A DNA stretch of 64,000 nucleotides from Thermococcus sp. M36 (GTDB lineage: Archaea; Methanobacteriota_B; Thermococci; Thermococcales; Thermococcaceae), in contig NZ_SNUH01000001.1 of assembly GCF_012027355.1 (NCBI RefSeq), positions 1,240,001 to 1,304,000 of the forward strand, written 5' to 3'. Shown here one piece after another: positions 1 through 8,652 of the stretch. A model generated the notes under the pieces. The model was not told the origin of the DNA and searched no databases. It saw only the letters and a program-made list of their open reading frames with translations. The translations under genes and the position numbers were made by a program. Numbering within the stretch: the first letter of the stretch is position 1; every line of letters begins with the position of its first letter.

Positions 1-247
1 TCTTCACGAGCTCGACGTCGATCTCGAAGAGTTCCGCCAGAAGCTCCTGGCTTTCCTCCAAAGCTCTGGCAGGGTCTCCTGCTGCTTCGGCCCTCATCCG
101 CTTTATTCTAGCCCGTGCCAGTGTCATGCCCTCGACTACATCAACGATGCACGTTCCCATCAGCTTGGAGAGCTCTACCGCCATTATATCGAGCATGACG
201 TTGATGTCGAGGAGGGTGTTCCAGACGTCGAATGAGACCAGCTTCAT
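1..247 (-). CDS. HAD-superfamily hydrolase, partial (N-terminal part)
   Basis: The reading frame starts at an ATG at 247 and runs off the left edge of the window, giving about 82 residues. It opens MKLVSFDVWNTLLDI, which is HAD motif I (DxWxT, nucleophile Asp at residue 7), followed by a helical cap segment. HAD enzymes are usually phosphatases or dehalogenases, and the substrate cannot be judged from this fragment. GGTGGTGAG directly before the ATG is a good ribosome binding site, and a TATA-like GAGTTTTTATT lies about 30 bases upstream. The gene follows the TOPRIM-like gene on the same strand but probably has its own promoter. Confidence 0.8.
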   Translation of the reverse strand, partial: MKLVSFDVWNTLLDINVMLDIMAVELSKLMGTCIVDVVEGMTLARARIKRMRAEAAGDPARALEESQELLAELFEIDVELVK

Positions 248-287
248 ACTCACCACCGGGTTCGGTTGGGGGTGGTGGAATAAAAAC

Positions 288-1325
288 TCAACGCCTCCTC
301 TCCGCCTCCCTCCCTGCCAGGTAAAGGATCCCGTCCATGAGGCCTGCTTCCCTCAGGACTGCCTTTAAGTTTCTGAACCTGGAACGCATGACGAAGAGCT
401 CGTAGAAGCCTTCCAGGTTACCCCAGTGCCCGTAGGCAGATAAGGCCAGATACATAACCTCTTTGGGCTTGAGCTTTCTCCCAAGGCTCTCGTTTAGGGC
501 CTTAAGACCAGGTTTTATCTTTCCCAAGAGTCCCTCCCTCGCTATGAGGTGGAGCATCAGGTCTTCAACAGTGGGCTTTTTCCACTCTATCGTCTCGTCC
601 TCGAAGGGTAGGCCGATTATGAGGGGAATAACCTCAGTTTCCTCAACGCAGTAGCCGATAGGGGTTTTTTCGTGCCTGAACCTCGACAGCTTTCCGTCTA
701 TTGAGGCAAGGGCACTGTCTCTGTCTTCATCGACGTCTATAGCCACCCCTATCTTTCCCACCGTGAAATTGAAGACCTCCATCGCCCTTAGGAAGTTCCC
801 GAGGTTCCTTATGACGCCGGAGTTTCCTTCGCTGGGAATTATTGCGAGATAGTAGTGATCCTCCACGCGTTTCAGGAGGTCAAAGTTGTCGCGCTCAAAA
901 ACCCTCTCTATGAACCTCAGGCTGTATGGGGCCTCTCTGCTCTCCTTGAACTCAAAGAGCTTCTTGAAGACTGCCTTGAAGAACTTGGCGTCTGTCTTCC
1001 CCTCGACGAAGAGGACGCTTGTCTCGGCCATCTCCCCGGAGAAGCCGCCCCTCACATCGAAGTCAAGGTACTTTCTCAGCTCGTAGACCTCCTTGAGCGT
1101 GAGGTTCTTCCCTGTATCGGAATATATCAGGACGTTCTCCTCGCCCCTTCGGAACTTCCAGGCGATTAAATCTATGAGCTCCAGGCTCGCCGTAACTACC
1201 GTCTCGTCCCCCCGGAGGGAGTCCACGAAGTCAATAAGCTCGTTGCGGTTCTTGCGGTATTCCGGGAAGAGGATTGCGCCCTCGTCGGCGAATTTTTCAA
1301 ACCTGTTCCCCGTTATCACCCTCAT
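288..1325 (-). CDS. TOPRIM-fold protein, DUF3226-like
   Basis: 345 residues. The middle holds a TOPRIM-type signature: VLFVEGKTDAKFF (conserved Glu near residue 108) and, about 85 residues later, IGVAIDVDEDRD (the DxD metal site). This arrangement is known from DUF3226 and OLD-like nuclease or primase TOPRIM domains, which bind divalent metal for phosphodiester chemistry. The regions on both sides are unassigned. The ATG at 1325 follows the TGA of the upstream membrane-protein gene with no gap, so the two are co-transcribed and probably translationally coupled. Nuclease activity is inferred from the fold only; it could be a regulatory TOPRIM. Confidence 0.7.
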   Translation of the reverse strand: MRVITGNRFEKFADEGAILFPEYRKNRNELIDFVDSLRGDETVVTASLELIDLIAWKFRRGEENVLIYSDTGKNLTLKEVYELRKYLDFDVRGGFSGEMAETSVLFVEGKTDAKFFKAVFKKLFEFKESREAPYSLRFIERVFERDNFDLLKRVEDHYYLAIIPSEGNSGVIRNLGNFLRAMEVFNFTVGKIGVAIDVDEDRDSALASIDGKLSRFRHEKTPIGYCVEETEVIPLIIGLPFEDETIEWKKPTVEDLMLHLIAREGLLGKIKPGLKALNESLGRKLKPKEVMYLALSAYGHWGNLEGFYELFVMRSRFRNLKAVLREAGLMDGILYLAGREAERRR

Positions 1326-1865
1326 TCACTTCACCATGTCCACGGCTATCGCTCCGATTACCGCAAAGGTGCTTATAAGCACCGTCGCGTTTACGTACTG
1401 GATCTGATTAAAGTCGGCCATTCTGTTTATCCCGTAGAGGTATATCATCCCTGCGGAGATTATGTAGGCTATTGCCGTGACCGTAAGGAGCCTCTTGGGC
1501 ACGTGGAACAGCTCTTCCCTTTTGAGGTTGCCTATCCTTGACTTCGCTATGAACAGATACGCAACGGCCAGCGTCATCAGAAAAATGGCGAGGGAACGCC
1601 CAAGGGATATGTCCCTTGCTATTTCCCACAGTTCGGCTGTGAAAAGAAACGGGAGTGCGAAGGTTATCGCCCCCACTATCTCCTGGGCTATGTCGTCCCA
1701 GCCAAGCCTGTCGGGGGTTCCCTTCTCCTCGGCATTCTTTCTGAGCTGCTCTATGCTCTCGTATATCTCTTCGAGCCTCTTTTCCACTGGGGTTCTCCGT
1801 TCGTTTTCGGTTTCACGCTCAGGTTCGGGGTTCATCATCCGGTCAGCATTGGATTCACTCATCAT
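1326..1865 (-). CDS. DUF2391-like integral membrane protein
   Basis: About 180 residues. A charged, coiled-coil-like N-terminus (EKRLEEIYESIEQLRKNAEEKG) precedes four probable membrane helices, with a basic loop (AKSRIGNLKREE) between them. The layout resembles archaeal DUF2391 membrane proteins, but I recognise this by pattern only. The frame stays open to 2051, but GGAAG sits before the ATG pair at 1865/1862 and the extra sequence overlaps the divergent gene, so the short start is preferred. It is immediately followed by the TOPRIM gene, which suggests a functional pair. Confidence 0.65.
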   Translation of the reverse strand: MMSESNADRMMNPEPERETENERRTPVEKRLEEIYESIEQLRKNAEEKGTPDRLGWDDIAQEIVGAITFALPFLFTAELWEIARDISLGRSLAIFLMTLAVAYLFIAKSRIGNLKREELFHVPKRLLTVTAIAYIISAGMIYLYGINRMADFNQIQYVNATVLISTFAVIGAIAVDMVK

Positions 1866-1885
1866 CGCAGAAATAACTTCCGGGG

Positions 1886-1925
1886 AAATGTTATAAATGT
1901 TAAGATTGACTTTCAATCCGGTGAT
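1886..1925 (+). promoter_or_regulatory. Promoter and ribosome binding site of the S-layer-like gene
   Basis: The TATA-like ttataaatg at about 1891-1899 lies roughly 25 bases before an expected transcript start near 1920. GGTGAT at 1920-1925 is 5 bases before the ATG at 1931. The leader would be about 10 bases, typical for Thermococcales. The region also overlaps the 5' end of the divergent membrane-protein gene. Confidence 0.5.
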
Positions 1926-1930
1926 ACACG

Positions 1931-3400
1931 ATGAGGAAGATTTTAACACTCCTTGTGGGGCTGGCGCTGGTCGGTCTGGTGATAGCGCCTGTAAACGCCG
2001 CGGTAGCGGGCCTGAATTCATCGAACACTGTAATAGTGCTCCCCACGACAAAAATCGTTAATGGCGTTCCCGTCCATATAGGGGAAGATGCCATAACCGG
2101 TTCGAGGCTGGGTGCGTTTCTCGTTCTTCAGGGCATCTCTCAGGGGACGTACACCCCCACTGTCTCCGTGCCCGTTGAGTACCACAGCGTGCTGATTCCC
2201 GACAGTGATCAGGTGTACAGGCTCAGCGAGACGGACATGCCGGACGTTGGCCTCGACGTTGGGGACGAGCCCGTCGGAAAGACCATTGTTGTTCAGGTCA
2301 ACTTTTCTCGTGTAGGGTTTAACTCAACTAAAAAGGCCGCGGAGTTCATGGACAGGAGCATTGAGATAGTATTCAACGAAAACACGACGCCACTCGACGT
2401 GAACGTGGAGGGGGACTATAGGGTTGTCTCAACGACCGTTGATGGAAGGGACGTCCTGTACTTCTACTCCTACAAGGAAAAACTCTCTGCCCAGAACTCC
2501 ACTGACGAGTACCTAGTGGCCGGTGAATGGCGGCTGACGTTTAAGGAGATAGACATAAGCGGCGAAAGGTTGCTGGTCGAGGTGAAGTACCCCGACGGGC
2601 ACAAGGACATATCCGTCATGTCCAAATCTGTGTACTATGCCATGTACGTTGATTCAAACGGGAACATGGTCTATGAAAACCTGACCTCGTTCTCCGACAT
2701 CCAGGCCCTCCTCCAGCAGGGCGTGAGGAACCTGTTTGTGTTCTATATCACCGGTCTCTTCCAGGGCGCCCTCGGAACCCAGATAGTCCAGTACTCGTAC
2801 TGGTACTATGAGAAGATAAGGGAGTACCACGACGGGGACATATACAGTGGTCAGTGGGTCTGGGACATTGACCCTGTGAACAGCCTTTACATACTGTACC
2901 TCCACGTGAACGAGAGCAGCACGGACTTTCCGGAGGTTTTTGTCCACTATGGGGACTCCCTTGAACTCCCAATGGACTGGGGCCTTTCACTTGTTCCTGC
3001 CTTCCAGAAGGACGAGGACGGCAACATCGTTGGGATCTACGGCTACCGCTTTGTCAGGACTGTCCTCCTTAAGAAGAAGGTGACGGTGGTGGCCCCCAGG
3101 GTGGAGGTGACTGAGGACGTCTACAGCTTCATACTTGAGGACGTCCAGCTGGGTTCCCTCCCCTCAAACAAAAACGTCATAATAATCGGGGGCTGGGTCA
3201 GCAACAAGGCGTGGGAACTCCTTGAGCAGACATACGGTGCCGCCACCGTGGAGGATCTGAAGGGCGAGATTATGAGCAGGGGGTACGTTGTAAAGGAGCT
3301 CCCCAACCCGAAAAACCCCAACTACAAGGTCATAATACTGGCGGGAAAGACGTACGCAGAAACCAGGAAGGCCGTCAACGAGTTCATGGGAGGCCCCTGA
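1931..3400 (+). CDS. Secreted protein with S-layer-type terminal domains
   Basis: 489 residues with a clear signal peptide (MRKILTLLVGLALVGLVIA, cleavage near ANA at 23). After it comes a segment like the N-terminal half-domain of archaeal S-layer proteins (VIVLPTTKIVNGVPVHIGEDA). The C-terminus has an alternating beta/alpha segment, NVIIIGGWVSNKAWELLE then YKVIILAGKTYAETRKAVNEF, which resembles the paired nucleotide-fold-like halves of euryarchaeal S-layer proteins (PF05124-like). The large middle is beta-rich with several NxS/T glycosylation sites. It is shorter than, and distinct from, the main Thermococcales S-layer protein as I know it, so it may be an accessory envelope protein. It appears monocistronic, with its own TATA box. 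Confidence 0.65.
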   Translation: MRKILTLLVGLALVGLVIAPVNAAVAGLNSSNTVIVLPTTKIVNGVPVHIGEDAITGSRLGAFLVLQGISQGTYTPTVSVPVEYHSVLIPDSDQVYRLSETDMPDVGLDVGDEPVGKTIVVQVNFSRVGFNSTKKAAEFMDRSIEIVFNENTTPLDVNVEGDYRVVSTTVDGRDVLYFYSYKEKLSAQNSTDEYLVAGEWRLTFKEIDISGERLLVEVKYPDGHKDISVMSKSVYYAMYVDSNGNMVYENLTSFSDIQALLQQGVRNLFVFYITGLFQGALGTQIVQYSYWYYEKIREYHDGDIYSGQWVWDIDPVNSLYILYLHVNESSTDFPEVFVHYGDSLELPMDWGLSLVPAFQKDEDGNIVGIYGYRFVRTVLLKKKVTVVAPRVEVTEDVYSFILEDVQLGSLPSNKNVIIIGGWVSNKAWELLEQTYGAATVEDLKGEIMSRGYVVKELPNPKNPNYKVIILAGKTYAETRKAVNEFMGGP

Positions 3401-3483
3401 GTCCTCCGTTCCCCTTTGGATTTTAGCGGCGTTATTTGAACGGCAAACATCATCCACTTTTGATTTTTAACGCTGAGTGATCC

Positions 3484-3507
3484 CTCTTTTTGTTAATAAG
3501 TTTTTTG
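3484..3507 (+). terminator. T-rich terminator after the S-layer-like gene
   Basis: Two T runs (ctctttttg and agttttttgggg) follow the stop by about 85 bases and lie just before the next promoter. Runs of T without a hairpin are the usual archaeal terminators. Confidence 0.35.
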
Positions 3508-3551
3508 GGGACATGCCAAGTTTTATATACTCGACATCCATCTAAGCGTTC

Positions 3552-4721
3552 ATGCCGTTGCAGAACTACCGTGGCTTCAGCAGGGACGCATGGTTGCTTG
3601 TGGGGTACTCCTTCATTTCTTGGCTGGGCGGTAACATAGCCTGGTTCATATTTCCATTCTACCTTAAGTCCCTGAACTATGACTATACTGACATCGGCAT
3701 AGTCTTCTCAGTCTCGACGCTGGCCCAAGCCTCCGTGCTCCTCTTCTCCGGCCCGCTTGGTGCTAGAATCGGTTACAAGAGGGCCGTTATCTTCGGCGTT
3801 TCGCTGATATTCCTCGGGAGGCTGCTGCAGGTGTTCTACCCTACGATGATCTTCCTCGTGGCCGGCGGCGTCCTGCTGGGAGTTGGAATGGCCTTTGAGA
3901 GCCCCTCCTACATGGCCCTCCTGAGTGGTGAGGTTGGTGATGAGAAGCGGCACTATCTCTTCAGCCTCTCCTCGGCGATAGGGACGATGGGTTCCGCGGT
4001 AGGCCTTGTCCTCGCGGGCTTCCTTCCAAGGTACCTTACCTATAGGGAGGTTTTTGCGCTTGTGCTCTTTATAATACCCCTCCGGCTCCTCCTGGTCGCC
4101 TTTGTTAAGTCCGTGCTGGCACATTCGGAGAAGTCCCTTAGTATCAACAGAGAATTGCTCCTGAGGATAGGCCGCTTTGCCCTTCCCAGTGCTTTGATAG
4201 GTCTGGGTGCGGGGGTTACCATACCCTACGTAGGCCTCTGGTTCAACCAGCGCTTTGGGACTGGCCTTGAGAGCATAGGCTGGCTCTTTGCGCTCCAGCA
4301 GTTCATAATGGGGCTGGGGACTTTTCTCCTTCCTATGGTGGCGGATAGGCTCGGTAGCGTGAAGACGGTGGTCTCTTTCAACGGGAGCGCAAGCATTCTC
4401 ATAGCGGCAATGCCGCTCTCCCCTGCTTTTTATGTCGCGGCCTTCATCTACACAGTAAGGACGATCCTGATGAACATAGTCAACCCCATCTGGAACTCAT
4501 TTATGATGGGCCTCTTTAAGAAGGAGGAGCGCTCGACGGCGATGGCCCTCAACAACCTCTCATGGACGGCTACCTTTGGGGTAGGCCAGTATCTCGGCGG
4601 CAGGCTCTTTGACGTTTCCCTTACCTGGCCCTTCATAATAACGGCAGTCCTCTATGCTCTCTCAATGGCCTTTTTCTGGAAGTTTTTTGCTGGGGAGGAG
4701 ACAAAAGGTTATAAGTCATAG
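3552..4721 (+). CDS. MFS transporter
   Basis: 389 residues with about 12 hydrophobic segments. Loop 2-3 carries GPLGARIGYKRA, matching the MFS motif A pattern (GxLaDrxGrkr), and a related VADRLGSVKTV follows in the second half. Family members export drugs or metabolites by proton antiport; the substrate is not predictable here. TTTTATATA at 3521-3529 is 23-31 bases before the ATG, so the transcript is probably leaderless. The ATG has no Shine-Dalgarno sequence, which fits. Confidence 0.8.
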   Translation: MPLQNYRGFSRDAWLLVGYSFISWLGGNIAWFIFPFYLKSLNYDYTDIGIVFSVSTLAQASVLLFSGPLGARIGYKRAVIFGVSLIFLGRLLQVFYPTMIFLVAGGVLLGVGMAFESPSYMALLSGEVGDEKRHYLFSLSSAIGTMGSAVGLVLAGFLPRYLTYREVFALVLFIIPLRLLLVAFVKSVLAHSEKSLSINRELLLRIGRFALPSALIGLGAGVTIPYVGLWFNQRFGTGLESIGWLFALQQFIMGLGTFLLPMVADRLGSVKTVVSFNGSASILIAAMPLSPAFYVAAFIYTVRTILMNIVNPIWNSFMMGLFKKEERSTAMALNNLSWTATFGVGQYLGGRLFDVSLTWPFIITAVLYALSMAFFWKFFAGEETKGYKS

Positions 4722-4768
4722 CCCTCCTAAGAGTTCTCCAGTAGTGAGGGGCTTCTAGGGTGATGCTC

Positions 4769-6994
4769 ATGGTGGTTAAAGAATGTCCTGAGTGCCGCGG
4801 CACCGGAAAGGTCAAGACAGGCGAGAAGGAGTGCCATGTCTGCGAGGGCTGGGGCTACGTTCCCGCTGATTTCAAGATTGGGGACAAGCTGAAGGGATAC
4901 AGGAACCTCGACTACATAGGCGTCGAGGACGAGGTGGACGAAATACCCTGTCCAGAGTGCCACGGTAAGGGTGTGGTTCCTGTTTACGACACCTGTCCTA
5001 CGTGTGGCGGAAGCGGCCGCGTCCTCGCCTGCGATATCTGTGGCAAAGTGAAGGAACCGTGGGAACCGGGTATGGAGACCACATGGGTCTGCTCCGACTG
5101 CATGAGGAAGTACAAGGTGGTCTACATCCTCGACAAGACCTGCGACTACGAGGACGTTGAGGTTGGCAACATCTACAAGGGCACCATAGACCGGGTTGAG
5201 CGCTTTGGGGTCTTCGTCAGGCTCAATCCCCACGTTACCGGCCTCATAAAGAGGAAAGACCTCCTCGGAGGAAGAGAGTACATACCGGGGGAGGAGATAC
5301 TCGTCCAGGTTCTCGACGTCAGGCCGGACAAGCGTGAGGTTGACCTCATTGAGTCAGCGCTTAAGCACTACAAGGAGGTTGTAGTCAAGAAGGAGCTCCC
5401 AGTGACGCCCATAGTGGAACTTAAGAAGGACATGGCGGGCAAGACCGTGAGGCTGAGGGGCAAGGTAACCCAAATACAGGTAACTGGCGGTCCGACCGTC
5501 TTCACGATAACTGATGGGACGGGCATAACATGGGCGGCCGCCTTTGAAGCTCCGGGTGTCAGGGCCTATCCGAGCATAAACGTGGGCGATGTCGTGGAGA
5601 TCATCGGCAAGGTGGCCTTCCACGCCGGTGAGATACAGATTGAAACCAGCGACATGGCGAGACTCTGGGGGCCGGAAGCGGCTGAGGTCAAGAGGCGCAT
5701 AGAGGAGGAGCTCGACAGGAAGGCGCAGCCACAGGACGTCGGCTTCCTGGTGGAGAGCGAGGTTCTTGAGGCCCTGAAGCCCAAGATAATGAAGGCGGCA
5801 TTCATGATACGCAGGGCGATATACGAGGGCAGGCCTATTCTCCTGAGGCACCACGCCGATGCCGACGGCTACACCTCCGGTCTGGCGCTTGAGTACGCGA
5901 TAGTTCCGCTCATCGAACAGGTCTCTCCGGATTCGGGTGCCAGATGGAAGCTCTTCAAGAGGAGGCCGAGCAGGGCTCCCTTCTACGAGCTGGAGGACGT
6001 GCTCAAAGACATTATCTTTATGGTTGAGGACCACGAGAAGTTCGGCGACCCACTGCCGCTCCTCGTTGTGGTTGACAACGGCGGAACCAGCGAGGATATT
6101 CCAGCTTACAAACGCATAAGGGCCTACGGCGTGCCCATAGTCGTGATAGACCACCATGACCCGCGTGAATGGGTGAGCGAGGACAGGGCAAAGGTGGACG
6201 ACTACGTTGACGTCCACGTTAACCCCCACCACATAAAGAGAGGCTACTACGAGCTAACCGCGGGAATGCTCGCGACTGAGGTGGCACGCTTTATCAACCC
6301 CGAAGTTGAGGACAGGATAAAGCATCTGCCAGCTATCGCTGGAACCGGCGACAGGAGCAAGGCCCCGGAGTTCTACCAGTACCTTGAGATAGCAAAGAAA
6401 GCGAAAGGTCTCGACGAGGAAGACCTCAAGAAGATAGCCGAGGTCATAGACCACGAGGCCTACTTCTGGAAGTTCATGGACGGACACGGCGTAATAGACG
6501 AAATACTCCTCCTAACGGGCAACCTCCAGAGGCACAGGGAGCTCATCAATGCGATCTATCCCGAGGTGAAGGAGAAGCAGGAGAAGGCCCTGAGGGCCTC
6601 ACTGCCCCACGTCAAGAGCGTAGTCCTGCCCAACGGGATAAGGTTCAACACGATAGACATCGAGCTCTTTGCCCCGAAGTTCAGCTATCCAAGCCCCGGC
6701 AAGCTCTCCGGCCTAATCCACGACCACTTCAAGGAGAAGTACGGCGAGGACGCGCCGATACTGACTTTAGCTTACGGCCCGGACTTCGCAGTTGTGAGAG
6801 CCGCCGACGGCATGGCAGCTTACGGCTTCGACCTTAACGAGATAATCCCGAAGCTCCAGGAGGCTCTGCCAAGCGCGGGCATAGAGGGCGGCGGCCATAG
6901 CTACGCGGGCTCGATAAAGTTCTTCGAAGGCATGAGAAAAGAAGTCCTTGAGGAGTTCGCGAAGCAGGTTCTTAAGCTGAAGAAAAAAGGCTGA
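4769..6994 (+). CDS. RecJ-like DHH phosphoesterase/exonuclease with zinc-finger, S1 and OB domains
   Basis: 741 residues. Domains in order: DnaJ-type CxxCxGxG zinc repeats (CPECRGTG, CHVCEGWG, CPECHGKG, CPTCGGSG; residues 6-80), a small zinc ribbon, an S1 RNA-binding domain (GNIYKGTIDRVERFGVFV, about 130-195), an OB-fold (GKTVRLRGKVTQIQVTGGP, about 220-300), then a DHH phosphoesterase with HHADADGYTSG, VVVDNGG, VIDHHDP and a C-terminal GGGHSYAGS (DHHA1). This long architecture is known in Thermococcales as a RecJ-like nuclease acting on single-stranded DNA or RNA, distinct from the shorter GINS-associated nuclease. GGTGAT four bases before ATG 4769 decides the start over GTG 4760. Confidence 0.85.
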   Translation: MVVKECPECRGTGKVKTGEKECHVCEGWGYVPADFKIGDKLKGYRNLDYIGVEDEVDEIPCPECHGKGVVPVYDTCPTCGGSGRVLACDICGKVKEPWEPGMETTWVCSDCMRKYKVVYILDKTCDYEDVEVGNIYKGTIDRVERFGVFVRLNPHVTGLIKRKDLLGGREYIPGEEILVQVLDVRPDKREVDLIESALKHYKEVVVKKELPVTPIVELKKDMAGKTVRLRGKVTQIQVTGGPTVFTITDGTGITWAAAFEAPGVRAYPSINVGDVVEIIGKVAFHAGEIQIETSDMARLWGPEAAEVKRRIEEELDRKAQPQDVGFLVESEVLEALKPKIMKAAFMIRRAIYEGRPILLRHHADADGYTSGLALEYAIVPLIEQVSPDSGARWKLFKRRPSRAPFYELEDVLKDIIFMVEDHEKFGDPLPLLVVVDNGGTSEDIPAYKRIRAYGVPIVVIDHHDPREWVSEDRAKVDDYVDVHVNPHHIKRGYYELTAGMLATEVARFINPEVEDRIKHLPAIAGTGDRSKAPEFYQYLEIAKKAKGLDEEDLKKIAEVIDHEAYFWKFMDGHGVIDEILLLTGNLQRHRELINAIYPEVKEKQEKALRASLPHVKSVVLPNGIRFNTIDIELFAPKFSYPSPGKLSGLIHDHFKEKYGEDAPILTLAYGPDFAVVRAADGMAAYGFDLNEIIPKLQEALPSAGIEGGGHSYAGSIKFFEGMRKEVLEEFAKQVLKLKKKG

Positions 6995-7082
6995 TGGAGC
7001 TTCCGTTCTTTTTCTCTGAAGCAACCTTTTTTAACCCTCCATAACTAACCGGTTGATGTAAGAATACTCTGGAGGAATGTTG

Positions 7083-7337
7083 ATGAGAATCGTTCTTGGG
7101 GTTACTTTTAGAATGGGCGGCGTTTCTTACCGCGGCCACCGCTGGGAGGACGATGCGCTAGTTTTTGAGTTCGAGAGGCTCGGCGATGCCTTCATCCAGG
7201 TTCTCAGCACGAGGAAGGTTGAGGAAGAGGTTGAGAAGGCTCCGAAGAAGGTTCTCGTTGAGCTGAGGACAAAAGAGGGAGGAAAAGTCTTCGAGGCCTT
7301 TAAGCGTGATGGGGTTTACCTCGCGGCCGAGCCTTAG
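7083..7337 (+). CDS. Small conserved protein of unknown function
   Basis: 84 residues, beta-rich at the start (MRIVLGVTFRMGGVSYRGHRW) then helical and charged. I recognise no family. GGAGG at 7071-7075 is 7 bases before ATG 7083; an ATG at 7077 is too close to it. The codon use matches the neighbours. It is followed 40 bases later by another small gene on the same strand. Confidence 0.6.
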   Translation: MRIVLGVTFRMGGVSYRGHRWEDDALVFEFERLGDAFIQVLSTRKVEEEVEKAPKKVLVELRTKEGGKVFEAFKRDGVYLAAEP

Positions 7338-7377
7338 TTTTTTATACCTCCCCACTCAATTTTTTCCGGTGATGCCC

Positions 7378-7593
7378 ATGTTCATGGCCGAGTTCAAGCT
7401 CCGCTATGGGGACAGGAAGTGGTACGTCAGGAGGATCGTCGAGGCTTCGAGCGTCGAGGAGGCGGAGGAGAAGGCGAGGCGCTACGCCGAGCTGATGAAC
7501 AGGGGAGAAGTGGGGTGGGAGCTCAGCTACGTCATTGAGGCCGAGAGGCCGCTCGTGATAGGGGAAGAAGAGCTAAGGAAGCTCGGAGCTTAA
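7378..7593 (+). CDS. Small conserved protein of unknown function
   Basis: 71 residues: a beta strand pair ([21 protein letters not shown]) followed by a helix ([19 protein letters not shown]) and a last strand. This looks like a compact alpha/beta protein in which environment-exposed helix residues are acidic. TTTTTTATACC at about 7338-7348 is a promoter, and GGTGAT at 7368-7373 precedes ATG 7378 (ATG 7384 is also possible). The 3' end overlaps the convergent asparaginase gene by 21 bases. No function can be assigned. Confidence 0.6.
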   Translation: MFMAEFKLRYGDRKWYVRRIVEASSVEEAEEKARRYAELMNRGEVGWELSYVIEAERPLVIGEEELRKLGA

Positions 7594-8565
7594 CTCCCCT
7601 GCTATGTTCTTTCCCATGATTTTTCTGATCTCCTCTACGTCTTTGGTGTGGCCCAGGGCCCACATAAGCTTGGTCAGCGCCGCCTCTTTGGTCATGTCCC
7701 CCGCAGGGATCACCCCAGCGTCGAGGGCCTTTCTCCCGACCTCATACTTCGTGAGGTCGACGCCCCCGTAAACCGCCTGCGTCGTCATGACGATGGGCTT
7801 TCGCTTCGAGACCTCCGCCACAGCCCTGAGGAGGTTCCTCTTCCTATAGGGTATGCCCCCTGCCCCATACCCTTCCAGGACTATCCCACTGACCGTCTGG
7901 GCTACCTCTATGAAGACTGTGGGAGGGAGGCCAGGTGTTAGGCGGAGGTGGACGACATTCGGGTCGATAGCGGGGTCGAAGTAGGGCTCTCCTTCCGGGG
8001 TTTTTGGCCTCACCCTCAGCACCAGCCGCTCTCCCTTGAGGTATGCTACGTCGGGGTAGTTTATGCTCTGGAACGCGTTGAGGCCGAGTGAGTGGACCTT
8101 TGAGACCCTGGTTCCGAGCATTATCTTGTCCATGAACGCCACGTACACACCGGGCAGGCCCTTTGCCGCGAAGGTGATGGCGGTTCTGAGGTTCCTTGGG
8201 GCATCGCTGTTCGGTTCAGTCACGGGGAGCATGGAACCGGTCAAAACGACAGGGATGGGAACGTTGTGGAGCATGAAGCTGAGCATTGAGGATGTGTATG
8301 CTAGGGTGTCAGTTCCGTGAGTTATGACTATCCCCTCGTAGGAGTCGAGGGCCTTAAAAACTGCCTCCCCGATGGACACCCAGTCCTCGGGCTGCAGCAG
8401 GGTGCTGTCGATGTTGAGTACGTCCATTGTCTCGATTTCAATACCATCTTCCTTCTTTATCCCGGCTGTGTCTAGGATTTCGTCAATGCTGAGCGAGGCC
8501 CGATAGCCCCTCTCTGTCTTGGCGCTTGCTATCGTCCCGCCTGTACCGAGTATGAGAATCCTCAC
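7573..8565 (-). CDS. L-asparaginase (type I, archaeal)
   Basis: Hydrolyses L-asparagine to aspartate and ammonia in the cytosol. About 330 residues, the usual length of Thermococcales enzymes. It shows the N-terminal nucleophile motif LGTGGTIAS, the second threonine/aspartate motif [12 protein letters not shown], and the lysine region [17 protein letters not shown], all needed for the Thr-Thr-Asp-Lys catalytic set. GGTGAG precedes GTG 8565 by 5 bases, giving [10 protein letters not shown], so this start is preferred over GTG 8574. It stands alone on its strand. Confidence 0.93.
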   Translation of the reverse strand: MRILILGTGGTIASAKTERGYRASLSIDEILDTAGIKKEDGIEIETMDVLNIDSTLLQPEDWVSIGEAVFKALDSYEGIVITHGTDTLAYTSSMLSFMLHNVPIPVVLTGSMLPVTEPNSDAPRNLRTAITFAAKGLPGVYVAFMDKIMLGTRVSKVHSLGLNAFQSINYPDVAYLKGERLVLRVRPKTPEGEPYFDPAIDPNVVHLRLTPGLPPTVFIEVAQTVSGIVLEGYGAGGIPYRKRNLLRAVAEVSKRKPIVMTTQAVYGGVDLTKYEVGRKALDAGVIPAGDMTKEAALTKLMWALGHTKDVEEIRKIMGKNIAGELSSELP

Positions 8566-8652
8566 CCCACTCACCGCTTGCCATTGCGGGCCTTTCCTTT
8601 TAGTCTTTTTGACAATAAATGAACAAAAATGGGCGCCAAAATTGGATAAAAT

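Noticed and set aside
1866-2051. N-terminal extension of the DUF2391-like gene
   Set aside because: It crosses the divergent promoter and signal peptide of the S-layer-like gene; GGAAG and two ATG codons support the shorter start.
5354-6232. A 292-codon open frame antisense to the DHH nuclease
   Set aside because: Shadow of a real gene with clear S1, OB and DHH motifs.
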